Below the pieces are notes generated by a model. The model was not told where the DNA came from and did no database searches. It worked only from the letters and a program-made list of their open reading frames with translations. DNA of 49,659 nucleotides, taken from Micromonospora endophytica. GTDB taxonomy: Bacteria; Actinomycetota; Actinomycetes; Mycobacteriales; Micromonosporaceae. The stretch spans positions 1-49,659 of the forward strand of contig NZ_POTX01000015.1 in NCBI RefSeq assembly GCF_003236305.1. The letters run 5' to 3'. Both the position numbers and the translations under genes were made by a program. Below are positions 9,244 through 18,222 of the stretch, in pieces (position 1 is the stretch's first letter; each line of letters opens with the position of its first letter).

Positions 9244-12200
9244 TCACTGTGGCGGAAGGTGGGCCAGTTGGACCAGGCGTACCCCTTCACGTCGGGTGAG
9301 CAGTCGGCCGCGTCCGGGCGGCAGCGGACCGGGCCGGACCGCCCCGAGCAACGCACCCTCCTCCGGGCTGCCCGACATCACCAGGCCCGAGGTGGAGAGC
9401 TCCCGAAGCCGCTGCACGAGGGGCTCGTACTGGGCTCGACCGGCACCGCCGCACCGGCGCACCATCACCAGGTGCAAACCGATGTCGCGGGCCTGCGGCA
9501 GATGCTCCTCCAGCGCCCGCAGCGGGTTCGCCGGGCCGCTGGCGACCAGGTCGTAGTCGTCCACCAGGACGAACAGTTCCGGCCCGGACCACCACGACCT
9601 GTCGCGTAGCTGGGCCGGGCTGACCTCCGGGCCGGGGATGCGGCCCTGCATGTAACCGGCGGCCGACTCGACCAGGTCGGCGGTGTGGGCCGCGGCGGTG
9701 CCGTACCCGATCAGGTGCGGCGTCTCGATGGCACCGAGCAGGCTGCGTCGATAGTCCACCAGGATCACCCGGGCCTGCTCCGGGGTGAATCGGGTGACGA
9801 TCGAGGTGGCCAGGGCGCGCAGGAACGACGACTTGCCGCACTCGGCGTCGCCGTAGACCAGGAAGTGCGGTTCGGTGGCGAAGTCGAGGACCACCGGACG
9901 CAGGTCCGCCTCGGCGATCCCGATCGGGATCCGCAGCCCGGTGGTGGCGTCGAGGTCCAGATCGGCGTACGGCAGCACCGCGGGGAGCAGCCGGACCCGG
10001 GGCGCGGCCGGACCGGACCAGGCCGCGGCGACCTGTCGTACCAGCCCGGTGGTGTCGGCGTCGGTGGCGCGTGGCAGCGCGGTGAGGAAGTGCAGGCTCT
10101 CGGCGGTGATGCCACGTCCCGGCCGCTGCTCCGGCACGTCGACGGCCGCGCGTCGGGCGACGAGTGAGTCGGACGGATCACCGAGGCGCAGTTCCAACCG
10201 GGAACCGAAGAGATCCCGGATGGCCGGGCGGAAGTCCAGCCAGCGCACCGCGCTGGCCACCACGTGCAGACCGTACGACAGGCCACGGGTGGCGAGGTCG
10301 GTGATCAGTGGTTCGAGGTCGTCGTACTCCCCGCGCAGGGTGGCCCACCCGTCGATGACCAGGAACACGTCACCGAAGCTGTCCTCCCCGGCCAAGTCGG
10401 CCCGGGGCCGGGCGGCACGACGCTGCCGCCAGGCGGTGACCGACTCCACGCCGGCCTCGGCGAAACTCCGCTCCCGTTCGGCCAGCAGAGTGGACATCTC
10501 GCCGACGGTCCGGCGTACCCCGGTGGGATCGGCCCGGCCGGTGACCCCGCCGACGTGGGGTAGCTCGCGCAGCGCGGCCAGCCCGCCGCCGCCGAAGTCG
10601 AGGCAGTAGATCTGCACCTCGGCCGGGGTGTGGGTGAGCGCCAACGCGCAGATGAGCGTACGCAGCGCGGTGGACTTGCCGCTCTGCGTACCGCCGACCA
10701 CCGCGACGTGGCCCGCCGCGCCGTCCAGCGCCAACCAGAGCACGTCCCGGCGCTGCTCGTACGGCTTGTCGACCACGGCTACCGGCACCTGGAGCGCCCC
10801 GTGCAGCTCGGGATTGCCGAAGCTCAGCCCACGGGCCGGGTCCACCGCGAGCGGCCCGACCAACTCGTCGAGCGTGGGTGCGCCGTCGAGCGGCGGCAGC
10901 CACACCTGGTGGGCCGGTGGCCCCTGCCCGGCCAGCCGGCCGACCAGCAGATCCAACAGGGTCTCCCGGTTTTCCTCCTCGTCCTGCTCGGCGACGGGGG
11001 CGGGCGACGGTTGCGGCGCGGGCGTGAAGTGGGTGGAGAAGGTGAGCAGGCGAGGGCGTTGCCCGCCGGCCGTGGCGACGTCCGTCCCGCGTCGGCGTAC
11101 CGGCCCGGAGACGTAGGCGCTCTTGAAGCGCAGCAGCGGTTCGGTGCCGAAACGCAGGTAGCCGTGCCCCGGTGAGCGGGGCAACTGGTGAGCGTCCGGC
11201 ACCCCGAGCACGGTCCGCGACTCCAGCGCGGAGAAGGTACGCAGACCGATCCGGTACGACAGGTGGGTGTCCAGCCCGCGCAGCCGCCCCTCCTCCAACC
11301 GCTGCGAGGCCAGCAGCAGATGCACGCCCAGCGACCGACCCAGCCGGCCGATCTGCACGAACAGGTCGATGAAGTCGGGCTTCGCGGAGAGCAGTTCGGA
11401 GAACTCGTCGCAGATCAGCAAGAGCGACGGCAACGGCGCGAGCGGGCTGCCCGCCGCCCGGGCCCGCTCGTAGTCCCGGAGGCTGGCGAAGTTGCCGGCC
11501 CGGCGCAGCAGTTCCTGTCGGCGGACCAGTTCGCCGTTTATCGCGTCGACCATGCGGTCGACCAGGGGCAGCGCGTCGGCCAGGTTCGTGATCACTGCGG
11601 CGGTGTGCGGCAGCCGGTCGAAGGAGGCGAACGTCGCGCCGCCCTTGAAGTCCACCAGCACGAAGTTGAGCTGCTCCGAGGAGTGGCTGGCGGCCAGCCC
11701 GAGCACCAGCGTACGCAGCAGCTCCGACTTGCCGGAGCCGGTGGCGCCGATGAGCAGCCCGTGCGGGCCCATGCCGTCCTGCGCCGACTCCTTGAGATCC
11801 AGCTCGATCGCGCCGCCGTCGACGCCGACACCGATGGGCACCCGCAGCCGTTCGCGGGCCGACCGGGGGGTCCAGCCCTGATCGGCGGTGAAGTTCTCCG
11901 GGTCGCCGATGCCGAGCAGCTCCGGCAGGCCCGGTTCGGCACCGGGCGCCGCGTCGGCCCGGCGGCTGGCGGCGGCCAACCGTAGCGGAGCCAGCCGGCG
12001 GGCCACCGCCTCGGCCTCGGCGACCTCCAGCGCGTCGGCGGTGCCGACCTCGGCGGATCCGTCCGCCGAGTGCGAACGCAGCCGGCCACCGCGTACCTCC
12101 AGCAGCAGCGCGAAGCGGTCGAGCAGTCGCGGTGGCGGCGTGCCCAGGTCGATCACTGTGACCGCGTCGATGCCACCGTCTCCGGCGAGTTCGGTGGCAC

Positions 12201-13194
12201 CGGTCAGGTCGCCACCGTCGAGCACCACCACCAGATGTGGCCCGTCGGTGGCGGGCCCGGCCGGGCTGAACCGGGCCCGGGCGGCCAGCACCTCGTCGAG
12301 CAGGCGTTCCAGCTCCACCGCCGAACTGGTCACCAACCGCAGCGGGCCGAGGGCGTCGCTGCGGGTCGGGTGTTGGGCGTGCGGCAGCCACTTGACCCAC
12401 TCCCAGACACCGCGCCGTTCCGGTCCGGCACAGACGGCGATGAGCAACTCGTCCGGGGCGTGGAAGACCGCGAGCTGGGTGAGCATCGCCCGGACCAGCA
12501 CCTGCGCCTCCGGTGACCCGGTGTGGCCAGCCGGCGCGCCGCGTACGAAAACCCGCGCGAAGCTGCGCAGCGACACCGCCACCGGCAGGTCGGGCACCAC
12601 GGAGTACGCGTCGAGGAAGCGGCGCAGCGCGCCGGCCGTCATCGGCTCCAGCTCCTCCAGCGGGCGGGTGACCGGCGGGATCAACGGGGTGGCCAGGGTC
12701 TGCGGCCCGATCGCCACCCGGACCACCGCGAAGTCCGGATCGTTGGGGCGGCGCTCCCAGACCCGGTGACTGTCGACGGTCGACCACAACAGCGCCGGAT
12801 CGGGGTGCCGGTAGAAGAGACCGGCACGCTGCCGGGTGGCGGTCTGCCGGACCTGGCGCCGCAACGTGGTCAGGTGCCGCAGGTACTCCCGGCGGGCCGC
12901 CATCATCTCGGACTTCTTGGGACCGCCCGAGGCGCTGCCCCAGCTGGTCACCAGCATGGCCAACGAGGAGAGGCCGAACATGCCGCCGACGACGTACGAG
13001 TAGGCGCCGCCGCCCCGGCCGAACATCATCGCCATCGCGACAGTGCCGCCGAGCATCGGCAACAGCATCAGGAGCTGAGTCCAGCGTCCACCGGTGTCCG
13101 CCGGAATCTCCGGAGGGGCCTCGACCGCCAGTTCACCTGCGGGAACCTGCGGCGCGGGACGCCGTGGTGGTCGTCGGATGACGACAGTGGACAC
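9244..13194 (-). CDS. eccC: Type VII secretion ATPase EccC (FtsK/SpoIIIE family)
   Basis: 1316-aa motor of the ESX secretion complex. Two N-terminal membrane helices (LLMLLPMLGGTVAMAMMF and the VVGGMFGLSSLAMLV region) are followed by the stalk domain and three ATPase domains. Walker A motifs are GATGSGKS (Lys489), GGTQSGKS (Lys840) and GDAECGKS (Lys1121). Walker B has the full acidic pair only in domain 1 (LLICDEF); domains 2 and 3 show VIDGW and VDDYD, as is usual for EccC, where domain 1 does the hydrolysis. The GTG at 13194 is preceded by GGGGGAGG at ideal spacing and was preferred to an ATG 36 codons upstream. It is divergent from eccD. Confidence 0.95.
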   Translation of the reverse strand: MSTVVIRRPPRRPAPQVPAGELAVEAPPEIPADTGGRWTQLLMLLPMLGGTVAMAMMFGRGGGAYSYVVGGMFGLSSLAMLVTSWGSASGGPKKSEMMAARREYLRHLTTLRRQVRQTATRQRAGLFYRHPDPALLWSTVDSHRVWERRPNDPDFAVVRVAIGPQTLATPLIPPVTRPLEELEPMTAGALRRFLDAYSVVPDLPVAVSLRSFARVFVRGAPAGHTGSPEAQVLVRAMLTQLAVFHAPDELLIAVCAGPERRGVWEWVKWLPHAQHPTRSDALGPLRLVTSSAVELERLLDEVLAARARFSPAGPATDGPHLVVVLDGGDLTGATELAGDGGIDAVTVIDLGTPPPRLLDRFALLLEVRGGRLRSHSADGSAEVGTADALEVAEAEAVARRLAPLRLAAASRRADAAPGAEPGLPELLGIGDPENFTADQGWTPRSARERLRVPIGVGVDGGAIELDLKESAQDGMGPHGLLIGATGSGKSELLRTLVLGLAASHSSEQLNFVLVDFKGGATFASFDRLPHTAAVITNLADALPLVDRMVDAINGELVRRQELLRRAGNFASLRDYERARAAGSPLAPLPSLLLICDEFSELLSAKPDFIDLFVQIGRLGRSLGVHLLLASQRLEEGRLRGLDTHLSYRIGLRTFSALESRTVLGVPDAHQLPRSPGHGYLRFGTEPLLRFKSAYVSGPVRRRGTDVATAGGQRPRLLTFSTHFTPAPQPSPAPVAEQDEEENRETLLDLLVGRLAGQGPPAHQVWLPPLDGAPTLDELVGPLAVDPARGLSFGNPELHGALQVPVAVVDKPYEQRRDVLWLALDGAAGHVAVVGGTQSGKSTALRTLICALALTHTPAEVQIYCLDFGGGGLAALRELPHVGGVTGRADPTGVRRTVGEMSTLLAERERSFAEAGVESVTAWRQRRAARPRADLAGEDSFGDVFLVIDGWATLRGEYDDLEPLITDLATRGLSYGLHVVASAVRWLDFRPAIRDLFGSRLELRLGDPSDSLVARRAAVDVPEQRPGRGITAESLHFLTALPRATDADTTGLVRQVAAAWSGPAAPRVRLLPAVLPYADLDLDATTGLRIPIGIAEADLRPVVLDFATEPHFLVYGDAECGKSSFLRALATSIVTRFTPEQARVILVDYRRSLLGAIETPHLIGYGTAAAHTADLVESAAGYMQGRIPGPEVSPAQLRDRSWWSGPELFVLVDDYDLVASGPANPLRALEEHLPQARDIGLHLVMVRRCGGAGRAQYEPLVQRLRELSTSGLVMSGSPEEGALLGAVRPGPLPPGRGRLLTRREGVRLVQLAHLPPQ

Positions 13195-13295
13195 TCGACC
13201 TCCCCCAACGCGCTCGGTAACCCGAACCTGGCTCATCGTAGGTAAAGTCCTCTCGTTCGCGCAGCCGTCACCCCGCTCGACATGGAGATCAATCA

Positions 13296-14696
13296 ATGAC
13301 AATCGGGCTGGCTCGGGTCACCGTCAACGCCCCTGCGCGGCGGGTCGACGTGGCCCTGCCGGAGCAGGCTCCGCTCGTCGAACTGCTGCCCGAGGTGCTG
13401 CGGCACGCCGGTGTCGGGCTCGCCGACGACGGCGAACAGCACGGCGGCTGGGTGCTGCGCCGCGCCGACGGGACCGTGCTGGCGACCGCGCAGACCCTGC
13501 TCGCCCAGGGCGTACGCGACGGCGAGGTGCTGCACCTGGTGCCGGCCCGCGCCGAATGGCCCGAGCTGGAGTACGACGACGTGGTGGAGGCCATCGTCGA
13601 CGGCGCGCGTCGACGCGGTGGCGGGTGGTCGTCCCGGGCCACCCGGGCGGCGGCGCTGGGCGGTGCCGCCGTACCGCTCGCCGTCGGCCTGCTCGCCCTG
13701 CTCACCGGGGGACCGGGCCAACCGGCCGGCGCGCTGGCCGCGACCGGCGTGGCGGTGCTGCTGGTGCTGGCCGGCACGGTGCTCTCCCGGGCCCAGGGCG
13801 ACGGTCCGGCGGGAGCGACGGTCGGCGGCTACGCACTGCCGTACGCGGCGGTGGCCGGTGCGCTCGCCGTCAGCTCCGGTGACCCGGTCGGGCCACTGGC
13901 CCCGCTGCGCTGGATCGGCGCGGCCGAACTGCTTGCCGGTTCGGCGGCGTTGCTGCTGGTCTCGGTGCTCGGACTGCTTGGGGTGGCGACCCGGCTGCGG
14001 ATCTTCGTGGCAGGTGCGGTGACGGGGGCGGTCGGGGTGCCGGCCGCCCTGGGGGGCGTGTTGCTCGGGTCCGCAGGCGCCGCGGCCGTGCTGCTCTGCG
14101 TGCTGCCCTTCGCGATCGGGGCGATCCCGCTGCTGGCCATCCGGTTGGGCAAGGTGCCACTGCCGCCGATCACCCTGCCCACCGGCGCCGCGGAAGACCC
14201 GGACCGAGCCCGTGACCTGCCCGATCGGGGCCGGGTGTACGCGGCGGTGGCCCGGACCGAGGAGATGCTGACCGGAATGCTCATCGCGCACGCGGTGCTC
14301 ACCGTTGCCGCTGCGGTGGTGCTCGGCGTCACCGGTGGCAACACCGGTCGGGTGCTCGTCGCGGTGGCCTCGGCGGTGCTGCTGCTGCGGGCCCGGCTCT
14401 TCGCGGCGGTACGGCACCGGTCGCCGCTGGTGCTCGCCGGATCGGCCGGGTACGCGGTCCTCGGTGCGGTGCTCGCCACCGGTGCCGGACCGACCGGTCG
14501 CCTCGTCCTGGCCGTCGGCGGAGTGCTTGTCGCCCTGGTGGTGGTGGCCGGCGGCAGCACGTACGCCCGCCGGCCGGTCTCCCCGTACCTCGGTCGGTTC
14601 GCCGACCTCACCGACACCGTGCTGGTGGTCTCCCTGGTGCCGATCGCCTGCGCCGTGCTCGGGCTCTACGAACGGGCCCGGGGCCTGCTCGGCTGA
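13296..14696 (+). CDS. eccD: Type VII secretion integral membrane protein EccD
   Basis: 466 aa. The first ~85 residues resemble the ubiquitin-like domain of EccD (ARVTVNAPARRVDVALPEQ, then GVRDGEVLHLVPA). About eleven hydrophobic helices follow from residue ~115 to the end, with a polar cytosolic loop near residues 290-330. EccD builds the membrane channel of ESX systems. The gene is divergent from eccC with about 100 bp between start codons, which must hold both promoters. EccB, EccE and EsxA/B partners are not in the window. Convergent with ppa downstream (29 bp between stops). Confidence 0.9.
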   Translation: MTIGLARVTVNAPARRVDVALPEQAPLVELLPEVLRHAGVGLADDGEQHGGWVLRRADGTVLATAQTLLAQGVRDGEVLHLVPARAEWPELEYDDVVEAIVDGARRRGGGWSSRATRAAALGGAAVPLAVGLLALLTGGPGQPAGALAATGVAVLLVLAGTVLSRAQGDGPAGATVGGYALPYAAVAGALAVSSGDPVGPLAPLRWIGAAELLAGSAALLLVSVLGLLGVATRLRIFVAGAVTGAVGVPAALGGVLLGSAGAAAVLLCVLPFAIGAIPLLAIRLGKVPLPPITLPTGAAEDPDRARDLPDRGRVYAAVARTEEMLTGMLIAHAVLTVAAAVVLGVTGGNTGRVLVAVASAVLLLRARLFAAVRHRSPLVLAGSAGYAVLGAVLATGAGPTGRLVLAVGGVLVALVVVAGGSTYARRPVSPYLGRFADLTDTVLVVSLVPIACAVLGLYERARGLLG

Positions 14697-14725
14697 GCGC
14701 TTCCCGGGCCGGTCGACACGTCAGT

Positions 14726-15232
14726 TCAGTGGGTGGCCTCGCCGCGCGCCTCGGCCTCCCGGGCACGTCGGTACGACGCCTGGATCTCGGCCTCGGCCTC
14801 GATCCGCCCCACCCAGGTCGCACCCTCGACCGACTTGCCCGGCTCCAGATCCTTGTAGACCTCGAAGAAGTGCTGGATCTCCAGCCGGTCGAACTCGCCG
14901 AGGTGGTGGATGTCGCGCAGATGCTCCTGCCGCGGGTCCTCGTACGGGACGCAGAGGACCTTGTCGTCGCCACCCTTCTCGTCCGTCATCCGGAACATGC
15001 CGATGGTGCGGCACCGGATCAGGCAACCCGGGAAGGTCGGCTCGGGCACCAGCACCAGGGCGTCCAGGGGGTCACCGTCCTCGCCCAGCGTGCCCTCGAT
15101 GAACCCGTAGTCCGCCGGATACTGGGTGGAGGTGAAGAGCGTGCGGTCCAGCCGGATCCGGCCGGTCACGTGGTCCACCTCGTACTTGTTGCGGTGACCC
15201 TTCGGGATCTCAACCGTGACGTCGAAATCCAT
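14726..15232 (-). CDS. ppa: Inorganic pyrophosphatase (family I)
   Basis: 168 aa, the usual size for bacterial soluble Mg-dependent pyrophosphatase. Visible signatures are [13 protein letters not shown], the active-site run [20 protein letters not shown] with its metal-binding aspartates, and [11 protein letters not shown]. It hydrolyses PPi to phosphate and drives biosynthetic reactions. The ATG at 15232 has GGGAG about 7 nt upstream and begins at the conserved [13 protein letters not shown] longer in-frame extension is rejected. It is divergent from dacB across a 153-bp region that contains a perfect palindrome. Confidence 0.97.
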   Translation of the reverse strand: MDFDVTVEIPKGHRNKYEVDHVTGRIRLDRTLFTSTQYPADYGFIEGTLGEDGDPLDALVLVPEPTFPGCLIRCRTIGMFRMTDEKGGDDKVLCVPYEDPRQEHLRDIHHLGEFDRLEIQHFFEVYKDLEPGKSVEGATWVGRIEAEAEIQASYRRAREAEARGEATH

Positions 15233-15331
15233 CTGCACGCTCCCTCGTTCGCCCACGCTGGCTTCGCCGGAACCGGCGGTCGCGCCTCGGGCAGGCGAAT
15301 GCCCACCCACCGACTCCGACCGCCGCATAGT

Positions 15332-15344
15332 CTTCGGACCGAAG
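15332..15344. promoter_or_regulatory. Palindrome between divergent ppa and dacB
   Basis: CTTCGG-A-CCGAAG, a perfect 6+1+6 palindrome about 100 bp upstream of the ppa ATG and 42 bp upstream of the dacB GTG. TAGTGT (15345-15350), a possible dacB -10 element, touches it. The position suits an operator, but no regulator is known. Confidence 0.35.
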
Positions 15345-15385
15345 TAGTGTCACCCAGGCCGGTTCCAAACGGGGAGGAGGGGGTC

Positions 15386-17044
15386 GTGGGGAGGGAAGAT
15401 TCACACTACCGTTCCAGCGATGCCGCCGGAGGCGACAACGCCCAGCAACCGGCCAAGCCGGCGACCGGGCGGGTGTCGGTGCCGGACGCGCAGACCCTCC
15501 GACCGCAATCGGCGTACCCACCCGCCTCGCCTCCATCCGGCCCGGCGCCGACGACCGCGGCTGGTGCGGTCGCGCCGCCGGCGCCCACCGAAACGCCTCC
15601 ACCGCCGGCCCCGCCCAGCAGCCGCCGGCGGCTGCCGCTGGTGCTCGCCGCCGTACTGGTGCTCGTCCTGGTCGCGGTCGGGTTGGTCGCGGTACGCCCC
15701 GGCCCCGTGGCGCGGTGGCTGGGTGACGACTCCGCTGGCTCCGCTACCGCTGGCCCGCCGGAACCCGCACCGGTCGCGGTGCTGGCCGCAGCCGACGTCG
15801 GGGCGCCGATGCCGAGTGCCGAGGGGCTGCGCGCGGTGCTCGATCCACTTGTCGGGGACGCCGCGCTCGGCGGCCGGGTCAACCTGGCGGTGGCCGACGC
15901 GCTGACCGGGCAGCCACTCTTCGAACGGGGTGGCGGCGAGGGGACCGTGCCGGCTTCGGTGACCAAGCTGCTGACTGCGGTGACGGTGCTCACCGCGCGC
16001 GGACCCGGGTACCGGATACCGACCCGTGCGGTGGCCGGATCGGCACCGGGCGAGGTGGTGATCGTCGGCGGCGGGGATCCGACCCTGGCAGCCGGCGCCA
16101 AAGGCTTCTACCCGGGGGCGGCCAGCCTCGAAGACCTCGCCAAGCAGGTGCGTACGGCGCTGGGCGGGACCGAGCCGACCCGGGTCGTCGTCGACTCGAC
16201 GCTTTACCCGGGGCCGGTGCACGGACCGGGTTGGGACGATGACATTCCCACCGGCGGGTACGGCGCGGCGGTGACCGCGTTGATGCTCGACGGCGCACGT
16301 AAGGACCCCAAGGCCGACCAGGGTTGGGCCGAGCGGGTCCCCCAGCCGGAACTCGCCGCCGGCCGGGCCTTCGCCCGACTGCTCAACGTGCCGGAGAGCG
16401 CCGTCCGGAGCGGCACCGCGCCGCCGGCACCGACCGAGGCGACTCCGGCCGCCAGCGTCGCGCCCGGCGCCGAGCTGGGCGTGGTGCAGTCACCGCCGCT
16501 GATCCGGCTGGTCGACGTCATGATCAGCGAGAGTGACAACATCGTCGCCGAGGCGCTGGCCCGCCAGGTCGCCCTGGCCCGGGACCGGCCGGCCTCGTTC
16601 ACCGGCGCCGCCGCGGCGATGGTCGAGGTGCTTACCGAACTCGGCCTGCCGACCGACGGACTGACCCTCGCCGACGGCAGCGGCCTGTCCCGCACGAACC
16701 TGGTCAGCCCGGCGCTGCTCACCGAACTGCTGGCGCTCGCGGCCAGCCCCGACCGGCCCGAACTCGGCGGCGTCTTCAGCGGGCTGCCGGTCGGCGGCTG
16801 GTCCGGCACGCTGCGCGACCGCTACGGCGCGACACCCGGCACCGCCTCCGGCGCCGGGGTGGTCCGGGCCAAGACGGGCACCCTGACCAAGGTGCACGCC
16901 ATCGCCGGGGTGGTCACCACGGCCGAAGGACGGCTGCTCACCTTCGCGGTGCTCACCGACGAGGTGCCACCGGACGGTATGGAGCCCGCGCGGGCCGCCC
17001 TCGACCGGATCGCCGCGGCCCTCGCCACCTGCGGCTGCCACTGA
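15386..17044 (+). CDS. dacB: D-alanyl-D-alanine carboxypeptidase/endopeptidase (PBP4, DacB family)
   Basis: 552 aa. A cytoplasmic Pro/Ala-rich tail of ~80 residues precedes one membrane helix (LPLVLAAVLVLVLVAVGLVA), then the extracytoplasmic penicillin-binding domain. All three active-site motifs are present: SVTK (Ser191, Lys194), SDN (Ser383-Asn385) and KTG (Lys496). It trims or cleaves peptidoglycan cross-links. The GTG at 15386 sits just behind GGAGGAGGGGG, which fixes the start; a much longer open frame upstream runs antisense through ppa and is rejected. The Pro/Ala-rich insert around residues 350-375 between SVTK and SDN looks like a lineage-specific linker. Confidence 0.93.
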   Translation: MGREDSHYRSSDAAGGDNAQQPAKPATGRVSVPDAQTLRPQSAYPPASPPSGPAPTTAAGAVAPPAPTETPPPPAPPSSRRRLPLVLAAVLVLVLVAVGLVAVRPGPVARWLGDDSAGSATAGPPEPAPVAVLAAADVGAPMPSAEGLRAVLDPLVGDAALGGRVNLAVADALTGQPLFERGGGEGTVPASVTKLLTAVTVLTARGPGYRIPTRAVAGSAPGEVVIVGGGDPTLAAGAKGFYPGAASLEDLAKQVRTALGGTEPTRVVVDSTLYPGPVHGPGWDDDIPTGGYGAAVTALMLDGARKDPKADQGWAERVPQPELAAGRAFARLLNVPESAVRSGTAPPAPTEATPAASVAPGAELGVVQSPPLIRLVDVMISESDNIVAEALARQVALARDRPASFTGAAAAMVEVLTELGLPTDGLTLADGSGLSRTNLVSPALLTELLALAASPDRPELGGVFSGLPVGGWSGTLRDRYGATPGTASGAGVVRAKTGTLTKVHAIAGVVTTAEGRLLTFAVLTDEVPPDGMEPARAALDRIAAALATCGCH

Positions 17045-17141
17045 ACGACGGGGTGGCCGACCTGCTCCGGGGCCTCCCGATCAAGCCCACGCGGGCCGGC
17101 GAGCCCGGCTGGGGTGTCGCGACACGGGTACCGTGGGTCGC

Positions 17142-18209
17142 ATGGCGCAGTTCGTGGACTGGGATCTGGCCGTCGCGACGGCGGGGGCACTGGGTAAGTC
17201 GGGCCCTCGGGTGTCGTACTCGGAGGCCACCGAGGTGGTCGCCGACCTGCGCCGGTTGACCGACGAGGCGGCCGGGCACGTGGCCGGGTACACCGGGCTG
17301 ACGTCGCAGGTGGCGCACCCGCCGGTGCGGGTGGTCGACCGGCGCGACTGGGCCGCGACGAACGTCGCCGGCCTGCGGGAGGTGATCACCCCGCTGGTCG
17401 GCCGGCTCACCAAGGACAAACAACCCGGCGCGCTGGCCGAGGCGGTCGGCTCCCGGGTCACCGGCGTGCAGACCGGCACCGTGCTGGCGTACCTGTCGGG
17501 GCGGGTGCTCGGTCAGTACGAGGTCTTCTCCGGCGAGCCGGGGCAGTTGCTGCTCGTCGCGCCGAACGTCGTCGAGGTGGAGCGCAAGCTGGGCGCCGAC
17601 CCACGTGATTTCCGGCTCTGGGTCTGCCTGCACGAGGTGACCCACCGGACGCAGTTCACCGCCGTGCCGTGGATGCGGGGATACTTCCTCGGCGAGGTGC
17701 AGGCGTTCGTGGACGCCGCGCAGGGTGGCGAGCAACTGCTCGACCGGCTGCGTCGCAGCGTGGGCACGCTCGCCGACGTGGTCCGCAACCCGCAGAGCCG
17801 GGCCAGCGTGCTGGACATCGTGCAGACACCGGGGCAGCGGGCGGTGCTGGACCGGCTGACCGCGCTGATGACCCTGCTGGAAGGGCACGCCGAGTTCGTG
17901 ATGGACGGCGTCGGTCCGCAGGTGATCCCGAGCGTGGAGCGGATCCGGGCCGGGTTCAACAGGCGCCGCGAGGCCGGCAACCCGGTGGAGAAGGCGGTCC
18001 GGCGGTTGATCGGCATCGACGTCAAGATGCGGCAGTACGCGGAGGGTCGCAAGTTCGTGCACGCGGTGGTCGAGCGGGTCGGCATGGCCGGTTTCAACCG
18101 GGTGTTCGAGTCACCGTTGACGCTGCCCCGGCTCGCCGAGCTGAGCGAACCGGACGCCTGGGTGGCGCGGGTGCACGGGCCGGTCGGCCCGGTGCCGGAC
18201 GCCGGCTGA
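17142..18209 (+). CDS. Zinc-dependent metallohydrolase, DUF2342 / F420-associated family
   Basis: 355 aa. The protein carries a zincin motif, LHEVTHR (HExxH), with a likely third ligand Glu in the downstream segment LEGHAEFVMDGVG. Length and motif order match the DUF2342 'coenzyme F420 biosynthesis-associated' family of actinobacteria, whose biochemical role is not established. I start at the ATG at 17142 (MAQFVDWDLA); TACCGT begins 13 nt upstream and there is no ribosome binding site. It lies between dacB and tilS, a conserved neighbourhood. No signal peptide, so it is probably cytosolic. Confidence 0.85.
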   Translation: MAQFVDWDLAVATAGALGKSGPRVSYSEATEVVADLRRLTDEAAGHVAGYTGLTSQVAHPPVRVVDRRDWAATNVAGLREVITPLVGRLTKDKQPGALAEAVGSRVTGVQTGTVLAYLSGRVLGQYEVFSGEPGQLLLVAPNVVEVERKLGADPRDFRLWVCLHEVTHRTQFTAVPWMRGYFLGEVQAFVDAAQGGEQLLDRLRRSVGTLADVVRNPQSRASVLDIVQTPGQRAVLDRLTALMTLLEGHAEFVMDGVGPQVIPSVERIRAGFNRRREAGNPVEKAVRRLIGIDVKMRQYAEGRKFVHAVVERVGMAGFNRVFESPLTLPRLAELSEPDAWVARVHGPVGPVPDAG

Positions 18210-18222
18210 GCACGGCGCCGGC

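Noticed and set aside
10370..12787. A long second open frame on the same strand as eccC
   Set aside because: Out-of-frame shadow of EccC; Arg/Gly/Ala-rich with no motifs, whereas the EccC frame holds three ATPase domains.
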